Shown here: in pieces, positions 24,501-38,188 of the stretch
Layout of the letters: every line of letters begins with the position of its first letter
Numbering within the stretch: position 1 is the stretch's first letter
Assembly (NCBI GenBank): GCA_030549775.1
Contig: CM060180.1
Location: 32,523,090-32,587,089 of the forward strand
Reading direction: 5' to 3'
Origin: Tamarix chinensis
Lineage: Eukaryota > Streptophyta > Magnoliopsida > Caryophyllales > Tamaricaceae
Length of the DNA stretch: 64,000 bases
Made by a program: the position numbers and the translations under genes
Notes under the pieces: model-generated
Databases searched by the model: none
Told to the model about the DNA's origin: nothing
The model's input: the letters and a program-made list of their open reading frames with translations, nothing else

Positions 24501-24607
24501 ATGGTAAGACAAACTTATATCAATTACAATAGTAAAACCTAGTTATTTTGACATTATTCTTCCATTATCAATAAAAAAAATTTAGTAATAAAATTTGGGG
24601 TGCTATA
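21554..24607 (+). mobile_element. Solo LTR G
   Basis: The decayed start CTAATATCCCAAATTTT and end AAATTTGGGGTGCTATA are flanked by TTTAT (21549-21553) and GTTAT (24608-24612), one mismatch. Inside are a pyrimidine-rich stretch (21800-22740), a block with CGAAGGAGGTGGTTTAGG near 22816 that is homologous to LTR E, a motif array (23570-23965; two plus four copies of the ATAATAGTGG type), and the conserved 3' block near 24125-24215 with ATGAGTAGAGGACCC. It is about 3.05 kb. Several ORFs at 21933-22616 are low-complexity shadows. No gag or pol. Confidence 0.75.
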
Positions 24608-25104
24608 GTTATCATATGTGTTATTGTATCATATAAGTTAAATGTGATTATATGCTTTATGTTATAGTTATGCTCCTATGTGATTACATGCTACTCTAGC
24701 CTTCTTATCATATATAATTCATGTAATGAATGCGTTATGTGAACATGTTATCCTTATAGAGTAGTTGTGCTTTAATAGTAGATGCCCTATATTAATATTG
24801 TGTTTGTTCTGATGAGTATGTGTGATGCATGGAATGGTTGGATCAACACCTAAAGTAATTCATTTTGGTTTGTTTTGGGGACTAAGAGTTAGGGATATCT
24901 AATTTAGTGCTATTATGGTGCATTTTGTATTCAGTATATTCATTTTGGACTCTTAAGTCCCATGTTTGATATTTTATTAACGTAAGTTTATCTTAATAAG
25001 TGTTGTATCAAAAGTTATACTTCCTTTCAAACTCCATTACTATTTATATCATCTCTTGAATCTACATTTCATTTGAGTGTTGTAAGTAAAACGAACAAAT
25101 ATTT
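24608..25104. other. Gap between LTR G and the CACTA relic
   Basis: AT-rich sequence with no recognisable coding region and no element ends that I can support. Confidence 0.3.
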
Positions 25105-26375
25105 TAATCTATGAACTTGGTATAAGAAAGGTGGAGGAAATTGAACTTATATTAAGTATGTTGGTAACACCTACTCATACTTACTTTAATGCTTATGCGA
25201 ATCAAATTAAGTATACTTTGCTTCTACAATAAAGGAGACATTTTTGTGGTGTGAGTGTTTTACTAGTGTTAATGGTTTTTTTATGGATATTCAACAAATG
25301 TCAAAAATCATGTTTCAACAAAATATTTGAAGTTGGTGGGTTTGAAATTACATAATTATCATATTCTCATTCAAGATTTTTTGGTGGTGATTATGTATGT
25401 TATTTACCTAATCATGTTCATATTGACATCACCATATTTTTTTTCCATTTTTAAGTGATTATGCAATAATGTTGTTGATTATGTGAAGTTTGATTCATTA
25501 TAGAGGGAGACTATGATTATATTGTGTTAACTTGAGATACATTTTACTCCATCTTTTTTATGATAATTATTCATTTAATGATCCACTTGAATTAGGAGGT
25601 TAGATTATGTGATTCAATTTATTTGTATTGGAGGTATCTGTTTGAGAGGTTTATGAAATTATTAAAAGGAAACGTGAGGAATCCAAACAAGTCTAAATGA
25701 TGCATTGAGAATAGTTATCTAGTAGAGAAGGTGACAAAATTTTGTTTCGAGTTATTATATGATGATAATAACACCTACCATGGCATTTAGATATATCGAC
25801 AAAGGGAAAAGTGGGTAAAATATTTTAAATGCTTGCCATTCATGATTCTAACATGGTACAATAAGTTAGCCTCTACATCCTTTATAACAGAGATGATACC
25901 CAATACTATACAATGACGCATGAATAGTTTGAGGGCTTTTAATTTATATAGGAGCGATAAATGGATATTAGAGAAATATATTAGCTCATTTTGGATTGGT
26001 TATCATCACCGACATTTGCCTCTAATATAAATTTGCATTTATTATCACACTCTCGTATGAAAATGTTGCCTTATGACTCATGTATGATCAATGATTGTTT
26101 GTACGCGAAATACCAGGATGATAAGAGCATCATACAGAATAATGGTATGAGTATAGTATTATAAGCTTTTTAAATATCAAGTATTAGAGACCAACTAAAT
26201 CATGAATCAATGACATGCTATGAGATGATTGAGTGTATATGGATATTGTATTACATCACCTTCAGGGTTCCTTTATTCGACTTCAAATGTGCTGATAATC
26301 AAAATAGTGTTTCTACTAAGGAAATGTGATTTTTAAGGGTGGATCTTTCTAAACTTGGTCATAGATCCCAAAAAA
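25105..26375 (+). pseudogene. CACTA (En/Spm) TNP2-like transposase relic
   Basis: Reading across frames on the plus strand gives the C-terminal part of a plant TNP2-type transposase. In order: ELGIRKVEEIEL near 25111; YGYSTNVKNHVS then LVGLKLHNYHILIQDFL (25280-25385); EIHFTPSFFMIIIHLMIHL and YLFERFMKLLKGNVRNP (25535-25690); YQDDKSIIQN (near 26110); and SMTCYEMIECIWILYYITF with VDLSKLGHRS (26205-26370). These correspond to the conserved GLKSHDYH, PFER-K-LK and late MTYYG/VDLS-VG parts of the family. Many stops and frame changes make it dead. The element's CACTA ends were not located. Confidence 0.8.
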
Positions 26376-27548
26376 TATAGACCAAGTATAATTGAAAAAA
26401 TCAAAATAAATAGAAATATAATTTCATGAATTATAAAATATATCAAATCAACATCTATAATTATTTAAGGACCCAAAAAATATAATTTCCATGATTGTTG
26501 GATGAGAATTGGATAGTTTGACCAAAGGTTTCCAGACATGAATAATGATTCTCTAAAAATGAGAAAAAAAAGTGCATCTAATCATAAAATGAAAAGTTTA
26601 TTCACAAAATTTTTCTAGAAATTATTAAATAACAATTTAGAATTCAAAAAATTGGTAAAAGATATGATTTATATTTTAGAAAAAAATCATTGGAAGTTTC
26701 ACAAGTTTAAAGAAGCTTAAATAGCATTTCAAAACCTAAAACCAGAAGTAGAGTTTTAAAAGGTTTTAAAAATAATTTGCTTCGAAATTCCTTATTACTT
26801 CAAAATGTCAAAGGCTTTACTTTCACAAAATGATAAATTTTCCTTTTGAATTTTTTTAAAAAAAGGTGTCTTGTTACAGAAAGACAGTCTATTTCCTTAA
26901 GCCGCATTTTCCATATTGGCTTTTCTATTGCCAACAATGAACATTTAGCGTTAAGCTTCATACTAGCTTCCTTTAAGTTCAATATCATGAACCTAGACTT
27001 GGACAACTAATAGGCAGTTTGCCCAATCCATCCAATTATATTCGATTAAAAGCCCATTAAAATCCGACTCAGAGAATCCATGAGTATGAATTAATATATT
27101 TGTTTTAGCCAATTAAATATGGATCAACCCTAAAAAACTCATAAGTACCCGTAGGCTTTTATTAACCCAATTATTTTTAATTTGTTATTAACCTATCTAT
27201 TAATAAAAATTATAATTACCCTCATTTAATGCTACTTATTGCCCTTATAATAATTCATATTTAAAAAGTACATTCAAAATAATAATATTTAAATTGGCCA
27301 CTTTTAGGAAATATTAATAATAATAAAGTTGTGGTAAATAATAGTACAAAAAGAAGTACAAAAGAAGTTACTTCTTTTTTCCCTTGAAATACAATTAAAG
27401 TGTTAAAAAATATATTAACAACAAAATTCATCTTAAGAATAAAATAGTTTTATATGAAAAATGATGACAAATGTATATATTAAATTTAATGATATTATCT
27501 ACCCTATAAAAATTAGTTCTATTATAATATTCTATTCAGAAGTGAGGA
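26376..27548. other. Gap: AT-rich DNA, no gene seen
   Basis: Very AT-rich sequence following the transposase relic; it may include the 3' part of the CACTA element. A 68-codon minus-strand ORF at 26800-27006 has no recognisable similarity. Confidence 0.3.
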
Positions 27549-29163
27549 TGTAACACCCCTGATTTACTAATTTGAAAATTTCATTTTGCGGAATCTTTAA
27601 TTACCAAATTACTGGTTGTTACCACTACATTTAGAATAAGTCCGGCTCCCTCACCTTTCTTAAGCCAAGTGTTAAGGCTAAAACAAACCATAACCAAAGC
27701 AAATCAGCAGAAATAAAATAATAAATAGATAGAAGTTACGGATAAATATTGTTAGTATAATAACATAACCAAAATATAGTAAGGGATATAAAATTTCAGA
27801 GGAAAAAATGATCATGACCAAAAACCAACACCCGAAGGTACGTCATTGGTCTGTCCTAATTCTTAGATCTAAAGACCCACTCTAAACTTGGGACTTCTTC
27901 CCTAGGAATTCACTTATCATTCCCATACTTATACCCTTCATGCCAATCCATGGCCCTCATGTAATCATCTGCCAAAGTAGTATCATTACAACTTTATCAT
28001 GCTGAGTAAATCACAATATCTCACAAAAGATAGCATACCCACATTTCACATAGTCACATAAAATTCAAAAAGCATACTTGAGCACAAAGTATGTACCATA
28101 ACCACAAACAATATTCATGGAATAATGTATATACACATCTAATCTCAAACTCAATAGAAAAATAAACCAGTAAACTTCTCATTATTTCAAGGTACAAAGT
28201 CATATATGATAAGTTAAATATATTCTGAACACAATGGGCACTAAGGCAACTACTAAAACAACAATCCAAAACAATACTAGGGTGGGGCACTAAGGCACCT
28301 ACCAAACCAAGAAATTCAAAACAACCCAAGTTAGGACACTAAGGCGTCTACTGAACTAACAAATTTAAAATAATACCAAGGTAAGACACTAAGGCGACTA
28401 CCAAACCAATAAATCCTTACTTTTCATTTCATTACACAACAGATATTTCCCAATTTTAATTACTTACTTGAGGGGGATACAATCAACTCAGGGACACAAC
28501 AATACACCTAGTCATATTGGTATTCAAAGGTAGTAAAATACCCTTACCTCGAACCCGGGGACATAGTGGTACGCTTGGTCATATCGACACACAAAGGCAA
28601 CACAATATCCTCTAACCTCAGTTAACTATTTCTTAAGTATCGATACCCCCTATAAGGATTGTAGGTCACTTATAAAGTAAAGTAGGGCCTTAACTGGGGC
28701 ACAAGGGCACATTAATGAACCAAAATAAACTATTCCCAACTCGAGGTCTTTTACTTTAAGTATTAATATTTTATGAGGTGATCACATAAATCACATATGA
28801 CATAACAATTTTTATTTTTCTATACTTAACCATTTTTCCTTTTATTTACAAATATTAAGGTAATCCTAAGGTCATAGGTCTATGTTAATCCAAGTCAAAA
28901 CTAAGGTCAACCTATCAAAAGTCTAAGGTCATCCTAGCATTCAATTAATTGTAAAAGATATATTAGGTTAAAATTACTAAAATACCCTTCAAAACCCTAG
29001 TTTCACCATTTTATTCATTTTTATACTAAACATTATCGGTACAAGAGATTTGTCATGAGCATGCAAAAGGGAAATATTCCATATTATTTTAGCATGTAGG
29101 TAATCTTTATATTTTGGCAATTAAATATATATTCTACTTTTCATGCATTTAATGGGGTGTGCC

Positions 29164-32100
29164 TAGGGGTGCTCACTAGTCTAGGACCGGACCAAATGCC
29201 CATAATCAACATTTTCTTAGACCGAAAATCGGACCAGTCTTTGTTTGGGATCGGATTGAAAAATTATGAGTCAAGATTGGACCAGACCGGAATGGACCGG
29301 AATCTTCTTTTGTTTATTTTTAATCTTTTTAAATAACAATGTTAGAATTTTCTCCCTAATTTATTATGAGGTTGTTGTTGCTGCCACCTAAAACCTGCTA
29401 TCAAATAGAAGACTACTCTAGTACTACACAATACATTATACATATATGAAATAGTAAGAGTCTGGAGAGAAAAAAATTCTAGTATATAAATTATAGACAC
29501 ATAAATTACATAATTGTAAGTTTGTAACATAAAAAGCCTTGAGAATATGCTTCCAAGTTCCAACCCTCCAACTTCCAAGCCATAATGCTTCAAAAGTTTA
29601 GTTAACAAAAATATTCCGCGTTAGCTTTCTCTTACACATCTACAATGTAACACATACAAATCGATAATTTTCATAAGTAATAATAATATTATAACAATTA
29701 AAGAATAATTACTATTCAAATGTAATGACATAATAATATTCATTACATTTTTCCAATCTTTCCAACTCTTCTATTCACTCTTCCACATTAACTTTAAAAT
29801 TAGAGCAATATCTTGCTTGTAGCCAATCTTGTGCACAAATAATAGCTTGTATCATCTTAAAACATATCAAAGACACAAAATATATTATTTTTAAATTTAA
29901 ATTGTTAATTTAATAATTAGGTAAATTAAATTTATAAATATATTTATCACCTTAGGGGTTAAAGAACTCCTAAATTGATCAAGAGTACGTCCCCCGACAC
30001 TAAATATATATTACGAAGCAACCGTAGACACTGGTATGGCTATGATGTCACATGCCATATATGTAAGCGTCACAAATCTAGGTCCATTGTGTTTCCACCA
30101 AGCTAGAACATTTCTTTCTTCATCGGCTCCCTTTTCTTCTTTCAAATAACACTCAAATTCACTTCTCGCAAGCCGACTTCTTTCCCTAGTTTCTCTTTTG
30201 ACTTTCTCACGTATTCTATTGACAAATGAGAAATAAGAACCTTCACACAAAAATTTTCCACTTAGAAATTCCCTAGGCTCAGTCTCACCCACAACAAAAA
30301 CATATAAATTTTTATACTCATCAAACAACTCAAAGGCATGTTGTTTCACCTTATTAGTCATACTTTCACCAAGTTATTCTCCATCCAATGTATCAAGAGA
30401 CCTTTTTACCCCAGGAAGCTTAAAATAAGGATCCAAAATAACACTAAAATAAATCAACATGTTCATATTGTCAATACTTCCCCGATGCTTATCACACTTG
30501 ATTCTCATCATACTTATCATACTTCTACCATCATCAGAATTAAGTAGCCACTGATTTATCAGATCAAGCATATCACAAATGTCAAAGAAAAGATTATTAC
30601 TTGTCACATACAAAGAGCCAAAGATAAGCTAAGTCAATTCATAAAACTGCTCCAAAAAAACTACAAGTTGTTCAAGTTTCTCCTAATCATCTTCAGAAAG
30701 AGGTCCACCTTCTAAGTCCTTAGGAATTTCCATCCGACCAAAAACAACCTTATATTTCAAAGTTGTATTTAACATAACATAGGTTTAATTTCATCTAGTG
30801 GCTAAATCAAGAGATAGAGAAAGCTTACATTCAATCTTACATTTATCTACTTATTCTCTAAATAACAGTAATCTTGCTGGGGAGTTTCTAACATATTTAA
30901 CGATAGCCCTAATCTTGTCAAAACGATGGGCATGATCCTTTAAGCCATCCCAAGCAATAAGATTAAAAATATGGGCAATGCATCTCATATGTAAATATTT
31001 TCCATCACCAATCACCCTAGTAGTTTTCTTCACCATATTTCTCAAATAAATACATGCAATATCATTTGAACTAGCATTATCAACAATCACAATGAAGAGT
31101 TTTTCATTCAAAATCCAACAATTCAAGCAGTCATCAAATGCCCTCCCAATGGCCTCCCCCTTATGACTTGTAATAGGACAAAAATTCAAAATTCTTTTAT
31201 AAAATCTCCACTTATCATCAATAAAATGTGCAGTAAGACACACGTAATTGATTCTTTGAATTAATGTCCATGTGTCAGTTGTCACACATACTCTTTGACA
31301 TGATATTCTCAATAACTCTTTCAACTTCACCCTCTCATCAAGATAAAGTTTATAACAATCATGGGTGATGGTAGTATGAGAAGGTATATTGAAAGAAGGA
31401 CATGCAATGACCATCAACTCCTTAAAGCCAATCTTTTCAACAAATGTAAAAGGCAACTCATTGATTATAATCATTCTACCCAATGCTCTTCTTACATCAT
31501 CAAAATTGAAATATTTATATCTCAATTTATTCTCTTCACCTTCTTCAAGATTAGGGTCCATAAGATCAAAGCATAAATGAGTTTCCTTACCCCTACTATT
31601 CTTTGATGGAATTTTTAGACAAACCATTGCATGATTCTTCAAAATTTTTGTACCATTAACATTTCAATCATCAACAAAAGTCTTAGGATAGAACTTACAC
31701 TATGCTCTAAGGTGTTGTTCCTCATCCAAGTACTCCCAAAATTCCTCCTAATAGGGTGCACTTCTTTTGCTCTTCCTTTTAACATAGTTGCGGCCCTCCA
31801 TTGGGTTTTATGTTACACACACATCATTCTTTTTGGTGTTTCCTTGCTCTTGGATTGTTTTGGGCTCATCTATGGTTGGACAACCTTCCGTTGTGTTTTC
31901 CATAGAAACTCTACACCTTTTTTTAGATATAACGAAGCTTGACATCTATTTAGAAATTAGAAAAAATAAACACCACAATAATTTATAATATAAGATATAA
32001 GAAACAATCAACGAACTTTATTACATAGATACTTACATTACATGATAGTTTGTTCAATGAATCCATGATTCCTCACTCTTATACCATCCATTTAGCCAAC

Positions 32101-34317
32101 AACATACATAAAAAGAAATATAACAATTTGATATCAGTTGCAATTATTGTAAAGTTATATTAAAAATTATGCATATTTTATTATAAATCTAAAATTTAAT
32201 TTCAACAATCATGTTTTTTTTAAGAACTTAAATCATACTATATATAAAAGAAGAATAGAAAGGTTGCAAGCTAATAACGGATGCCCACCCTATGAAAAAA
32301 CCATCAAAGGAAGCATGTATTCTCCCATTGGTTCAAAAATGAATCCCAAAATGGTTCACAAACATCTATCCATATATAACTTAAATCATACTCCTTTAAA
32401 AGAAAGAACAAATGTATAAATAGCACGAAAAATAAAAACAAATTTACAAGATTAAATGCTTAATTTTATTATAAAAAATGATTATATACAACATATGAAA
32501 TGTCGGTGTCTAAAAATTAAAATTTTAAAAATAACACGTTATATATATATAAATGACCATATTGTCATATATAACTATAAATTATAAAAAAAATCTATAT
32601 AACTAAATGAGTATAAATAATAAAAATTATCCCATATACCTAAATAAAATTTATAAAATTAAAAAAAAAACAAACCGAAATGCACCCACTTTATATAAGA
32701 ATTGCAACCTAAATTCGATGAAAAATCTTCTTTTAATATACAATGATAGATATATTAGGCAGAATTCTAGCAATAAACAATAGATAATCTACTCACCAAC
32801 GAAGTTTAGATTACCAATAATTGAAAAGACTTCTACAACAAGTAGCTCTAAATATTGCCCGATTGAACGTTTATCTGTGGGTTATGCTTTGCTCACAGTC
32901 AATCAATTCCTACCCAAAATTTTCCAACTAGGAGAACAACATTCAATCATTTTAATAACCTCCCCCATTCTCAATAAAACAATGAAACAATCAGCACAGC
33001 AGAAATTAAGCCAACACAATGAATAGAACAAAATGAAGACAAACAATCAAACAAAACAAGCCATTATCAAATAGCAGTTCAACAGAACAAAAATGTAAAA
33101 TCAGTAGATTCAAGCTTTCAAAAAAAGTTGTCAACAATTAGCAGATTCAACAAGTAGTAACTAATAGACAAAGACATATTTGGAATTCAGCAAATCAATT
33201 CAAAAATTAGCAGATTCATTAACTTCATTCAACACACTAATAATTTCATTCAACAATCAAGTTAGATTGATATGATACATCTAAGGGTTCTTAAGTTATT
33301 GTGTGTGGACTGACATATTGGCATGGAGTTGAGAGATCATCTCTTTTGTCTTTCCTTCCCAGCCCTGATAAATCTAGGAGCACCGGACGCGCTTGTCCCA
33401 ACCCCAAAACTAGTCAATACTTGAAGCTTGGAATGAGGATACAAAGCTTACAATGTAAATCAACAATAATAAATTTAGAGAAGAAGATACAATATCTTAT
33501 AGTGCAAAAGCAAAACTCAGTGCAAATCAACAAATCAACAACTTGGGATGAGGAGGACAAGCTGCCAATGGTTGGTTGTGGCTGATGGGTGCGTAGGGGG
33601 AAACTCGACAAGGGCACGGTAGAAGCTCGGGAGTCAGACAATGACTGCCTCCACTCAATCGAGTAATAACAACTTTTGTAGGGGTAGGAGCAGGATGACC
33701 TCCACTCAAATGGTAGAGGCAAGACAGCACGACGAGATGACTACCTCCACTTGAGACAAATAATGACCAGCAGTAACAAAGAATGAAGAATGGAAGGTCG
33801 GTCTAGTTGCTAGTTGGGATGTGGGAGACTAGGAGTGACAACCAACAAGTGGGATAGAGAAGAGAAGATGAAGAGGAAAATGGGAATGGAAGTTGGAGAG
33901 AGAGGTGAGCCTACATCAATAACCTACCCAACAACATCAGTTGTCTGACATCTTCTTCTTTTGCGCCTCTGCCTATTCGGTGTTCGCACTTCTCAGGTTG
34001 AAGGAGAAGACTAAAGAGGGGTAGAAATCGACAGTTGAGCAAGGAGAAGTGGAGAACAAATGTAAAGACTGAACAAGTGCAGTTAGGAGAGAGAAGTAGT
34101 GAATTAAAATAGAATTATTGAACACTAAATAAGTAATCAGTCCATTCTAGTCTAGACAGAAAAATTATGGCTTTGGATCAGTTGGACCAAAAGACCAAAA
34201 AATTAAAAATTTAGGACCAAAGACCAGATCGAATAGGATATAATTCAAACTGGGATCGATAATTTTAGTCCATTCCAGTCTGATTTTTCGATCCGAACCA
34301 AATTCTGCACACCACTA
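29164..34317 (-). mobile_element. Ac-like hAT transposon, 5.15 kb
   Basis: The ends are TAGGGGTGCTCA and TGCACACCACTA, a hAT-type inverted repeat. Both subterminal regions (29190-29320 and 34137-34310) are packed with GGACCGGACC, GATCGGATT and GACCAAA-type words, as in plant Ac-like hAT elements. The flanking 8-mers GGTGTGCC and GTTGCGTC match at 5 of 8 positions, consistent with an eroded 8 bp duplication. It carries a degenerate transposase on the minus strand. About 1.3 kb upstream of that (32000-33300) is AT-rich and non-coding. Confidence 0.8.
29712..31903 (-). pseudogene. hAT transposase (BED finger, RICESLEEPER-like), inactivated
   Basis: It opens MENTTEGCPTIDEPK at 31903. A BED zinc finger follows (KRKSKRSAPY, then EEFWEYLDEEQHLRA, then CKFYPKTF). 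The core (31642-30851) has CVTTDTWTLIQRINYVCLTA, FIVIVDNASSND and MRCIAHIFNLI, matching the TDxWT, DNAxxND and RCxAHxxNL motifs of plant hAT proteins. The C-terminal dimerisation region has LAWWKHNGPRF and IPVSTVAS, then a stop where the family has Glu, then FSVGGRTLDQFRSSLTPK, a probable short intron, and AIICAQDWL with EELERLE. I count stops before and within the BED finger (four), several around 30600-30850 and two near the C terminus. The element cannot encode a working transposase as it stands. Confidence 0.88.
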
Positions 34318-34325
34318 GTTGCGTC

Positions 34326-36650
34326 CAAAAAACCCTAAACGTGCAGCTCTCACATACCATATCTTCCATACAACATGTACGTATACATTTAAAGCATAAT
34401 ATATCATTTAAATAGGAATATTATCATCACAGTATATATAAGGGAATATCTCTAACCCTAGGTCATGCAAATATAATTTATCATAAGCTAACCTAAATCA
34501 TGTTCATAAGCTCCCATATGAATCATCATAACCCTAACTACGATGCATTAGCAATCATTGACAAGTTCATATTTTTACATATTTTATACCCTTATAGCCT
34601 TAGTTTTTGGTATTTTATTTGAATAATATATGTGAATAGTTATGATTTTATGCTTAAGTGATAATGATTGCATAAATATTATTATTTGAGCTAAACTGAT
34701 ATAAATTAAATGAATTTAGAGTATAAAATTATTAATTAATTATCTTTAATTTTATTTTGTAGGTAAAGTAAAATAATAATAATAATGTTAGGCCTTTGGA
34801 TCAATGGCCCAAGGACCGAAGACCTAAAGTCTTGGGAACGAAGAAAAACAATGAACAACACATAAGGGGTTGGAGAAGACGTGAGGAGAAGAATCGGAGA
34901 AAGGAAGCAAAGTTGTGAGGAGATTCAAGGTAGAAAAGAGAAAAAAAAGAATGGCAGCGCAGGATGCACAATAGAAAAAAAAAAGAGAAAGGGTGCAGGA
35001 AAGAGCAACACAAAAGTGGAGGAAGGTTGCAAAAGAAAGATAAAGGAAGCACTAACAGAACACAAAAGTTGAGAGAAAACAAGGGCAGAAGGCTCTGACG
35101 ACACAGGAAAACAAAGAACAGCCATCAGGACATGATAAAAGAGAGGTAGAAGCCAATGACGAAGAGAAAAAAAAAATGTAGTTGCTGCACAAAAGTCAAA
35201 AGAGAAGAAAGTAGAAACATGCACGAAAAATGAAGAAATACCTAATGGTTGTAGAGGAAAGAGAGGATCTACAGAAGAAAAAATAGATAGAGAAAAGGGA
35301 AATGAAAAAATTTTATTTCAGATGAAGTTAATTACTTTTTTATCTGAATAAATTTTTGATCTTTCATCCATAATTAATTTTGATTATTTATTTCTTTATT
35401 TTTAATTTATATTTTTGATATATATTTTTGTGTAATTAAATTAATCATTATGCCTGGTTAATTATTTATTGCTAGAAAATAGATTGAAATCCTAGATTAT
35501 GGTTTGAGATATGATTTTATTTTTCTTTGTTTTATAATATTATTCTTTGACTCTATTTTAATTGATATCTTTTATATATAGGATTCTGTCAAGTATAATT
35601 TATATAGTGCATGCCTTATTCTGGTTTCCTTAAAGTGACAGTGTATATGATTATTTACCTACTAGGTAGCTTTATAAATATGTCAGAATTTATATGTATA
35701 AATTGCAACTAGGTTAGATAACAATTCACCTAATAGTTTTGGTACTTAGATTGATATCCTTCCAATTATATTTAATGCATTAAATCTAGTTAAATATAGG
35801 ATTCGCTTGTTGCTATTATATTGCTATTATTTAATAGTGTTAATATTGGCGCTTTATCGTATTGATTATTTTAGGGAAGTAATTTAAGGTGTATGTACCT
35901 ACTTTTGGTATACAACTTGGTCAATATCTTTCTCATGAGTAAATGATGATTTAGAAATTATTATTATTATATTTTGACCTAACTTAGTGATGGATTTCAA
36001 TTTTCCTAGAATATTTATCATATCTGCGGTTATCCATTATTTTTATTATTATTGTTATTTTGTTTTATTAATTTAATTATTTTATAATTGTAAAACCCCC
36101 ATTAGCATTTTATTATTTATTTATTTTGTGTAATTTAGGGCTTTTTTTAACTACTTAAATAGATGTGAGCCCTCTCAATCCCCGATATAGAACAATACCC
36201 TTATTTACGAGTATTACAAGTTTCACCAAGAGGGTTTAAATTACATGCCAACTACGACCACATCAATTATGAGACATTTACCATGGAATTTAAACAATAA
36301 GTTAACAAGAAAGAAAATCCTAGACATGAAGACGTAAAACATCTGACACATTACCATGCATAAAACTTAACTTTCAATAATCATACATACCATCCCCTCA
36401 ACATTTTATCATTTTATCATTTTATCATGACTGTTATAATACATGAAAAGAATAAACACTAGAATGATTCTAAGCCTAAACAAACCTAGCATGCTCGCAC
36501 ATAAATTTTGTCGTCTTATGAGTGATTGGATTTACCTAATCCAAGCTCACACAAAAGAAGTCTCCTCCAAAGTTCTCAAGAATTACCTAGAAATTTAACA
36601 TCCAAACACATATTTATTAGCATGTAATATTACACAAAATAATCCAAAGT
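34326..36650. other. Unassigned segment inside LTR I
   Basis: The right part of LTR I resumes after the hAT, with AAACCCTAAACGTG-like sequence to about 34560. From about 34560 to 36110 comes DNA with no counterpart in the related LTRs: AT-rich flanks around a purine-rich core (34790-35310). This may be another insertion, but I found no ends or target duplication. ORFs over the purine-rich core are low-complexity and not gene-like. Confidence 0.35.
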
Positions 36651-37982
36651 TATTAAAACAAATTAAGGATTTACTAACCAATCAAAACAAGGTAAATAAA
36701 GCCAAAGAAAATTTGAACAACTAAAGGGAGAAGGATCGGTTGAGGTTGTCGAGAATGAGAGGAGGGCAATGGTGGACTTAGTCGGTGCTAAAGGACCAAG
36801 AACGTAAGGTAGGCTAGTGTTAGGGAAGGGATAATGGTAGAAAAAGGTGGAATAGAGGGTGAAGGAGAAGGTGGTGTGAAATGGCTGAAGAAAAGGGGAG
36901 GGTTTTGGTGGATAATGGTGTAGCAAGGAGGAAGGGATTCGACAAAGTTAGTCGAAGTGAAGTGGTTGGATTTGGTCAAAGGGTGGAGGGGTGGAATGGT
37001 GAGTTTGATAGAAGGATAAGGGGGAGGAATGATGGTTTGACTGGGGGTGTGGTGTTTGTTTCGGTGGGAAGAGCCTAAGACAAAAAATGGGGTGAAGTAG
37101 AATGAGGGAGAGTGTTTACTTTGAGGAGGTTTTGTATGGGAGTTGGGGTAGCTTTGGAAGGGGTTGTCGGTGCATAAGTGAGGGATCGGTGGCGGTGACA
37201 GGTGGAAAGGAAAAGAGGCATATGGAGGGGTGCATTGCAGCAAATAAAATAGTGAGGATAAAGGGACAACGATGATGGAGAAAAGGGGAGCTCGGGAGAA
37301 GGAGGAGAAATGTAAGGTTTCTCGTGGGCTTAGGTGCGACACATGAAGGTGAGGATAAGGGATTAAGAAGAGGGTTGTGTGCAGGGAAAGGTGGAGCAAG
37401 ACAAGGAGAGGAAAAAATGGGGGTGGAGGAGGTATGGCATAGGTGGTGTAGGGTGATGGTTTATAAGAGTAGGCTCAACATGCGGGGAGGGAGAAGAAGG
37501 AAAAATTCAAGGGTCTTTAGTGAGCTAGGGTAAATATCTAGGTGAAAAATTGGGTAGGAATATCTAAATCAAATTTATTAGGTTACCGGGTTAGCTTTAC
37601 TCGACAAAACGGATACTAGTTATAATCCATCCTAGGTTTAAAATTTAATACGCACTCTCTAGTAAATTTTAACATAATTAAATTTCATATCTAATAATTC
37701 ATAATAATATCATACATATTTAGCAATATCTTTATTACAAAATATCCTAAAATAATTATTACTACTAATATAAATAACTAGTTATAGTTAGGTTTTCTGA
37801 AAACAAGGTATTACTAAGTATTTGCTCAAGTAAGATATCAAAAAATTTATTTAATAAATATTTACTAGGGTAATATTTGAATCAGTATATATGGTTATTC
37901 TATTTTTTTACTTATAAAATATATTAAAAATAACCAACTATATATATACATACATATATACATACATATATATATATATATA

Positions 37983-38188
37983 TAGGGTGAAGGTCTCGTG
38001 CAAACCTTTCCTAAAATATATATATAAGAACCAATCTTAACTATTAGATTAGTATTTGATCAATGGTCGAGATTTAGTAAATACTTAACCTAAATTTATT
38101 TTAATCTCGGCCCTTAAATCTTCTAGATCTAATGGTAATTAAGGGTTCATATATTTGTATTTTAAATAATAGTTTGTATCAAAGCCTA
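37983..38188. mobile_element. Foldback MITE
   Basis: The ends are TATAGGGTGAAGGTC and AAAGCCTATA within TA repeats. The two halves pair along most of the element: AAGAACCAATCTTAACTATT and GATCAATGGTCGAG at the left against CTCGGCCCTTAAATC and TTAAGGGTTCATATATTTG at the right. It is about 205 bp with no coding sequence. The target duplication is hidden in the flanking TATATA runs. Confidence 0.65.

Larger units (their letters stand above)
27549..37815 (-). mobile_element. LTR I (minus strand), split by a hAT element
   Basis: Read on the minus strand it ends with GGGGTGTTACA (27549-27558 on the plus strand as TGTAACACCC) and begins near 37815 with TAATACCTTGTTTTCAG, a decayed TGTAATACCCC start. 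The purine-rich stretch 36690-37520 is the reverse complement of the pyrimidine-rich region of its relatives. The segment 28741-28790 is the reverse complement of LTR B near 15420-15470 (AAAGTGAAAGACCTCAAG). The flanking GAGGA/AAGTA agree at only 3 of 5 bases, so the outer limits and solo status are less sure. It holds the hAT at 29164-34317 and a further unexplained segment. Confidence 0.6.

Noticed and set aside
34801..35224. ORFs of 93-99 codons on the minus strand
   Set aside because: They come from purine-rich low-complexity DNA and have Phe/Ser/Leu-rich shadow composition with no domain.
36663..37399. Minus-strand ORF of 203 codons
   Set aside because: It is the inverted pyrimidine-rich region of LTR I and is Pro/Ser/Phe low complexity, not a gene.
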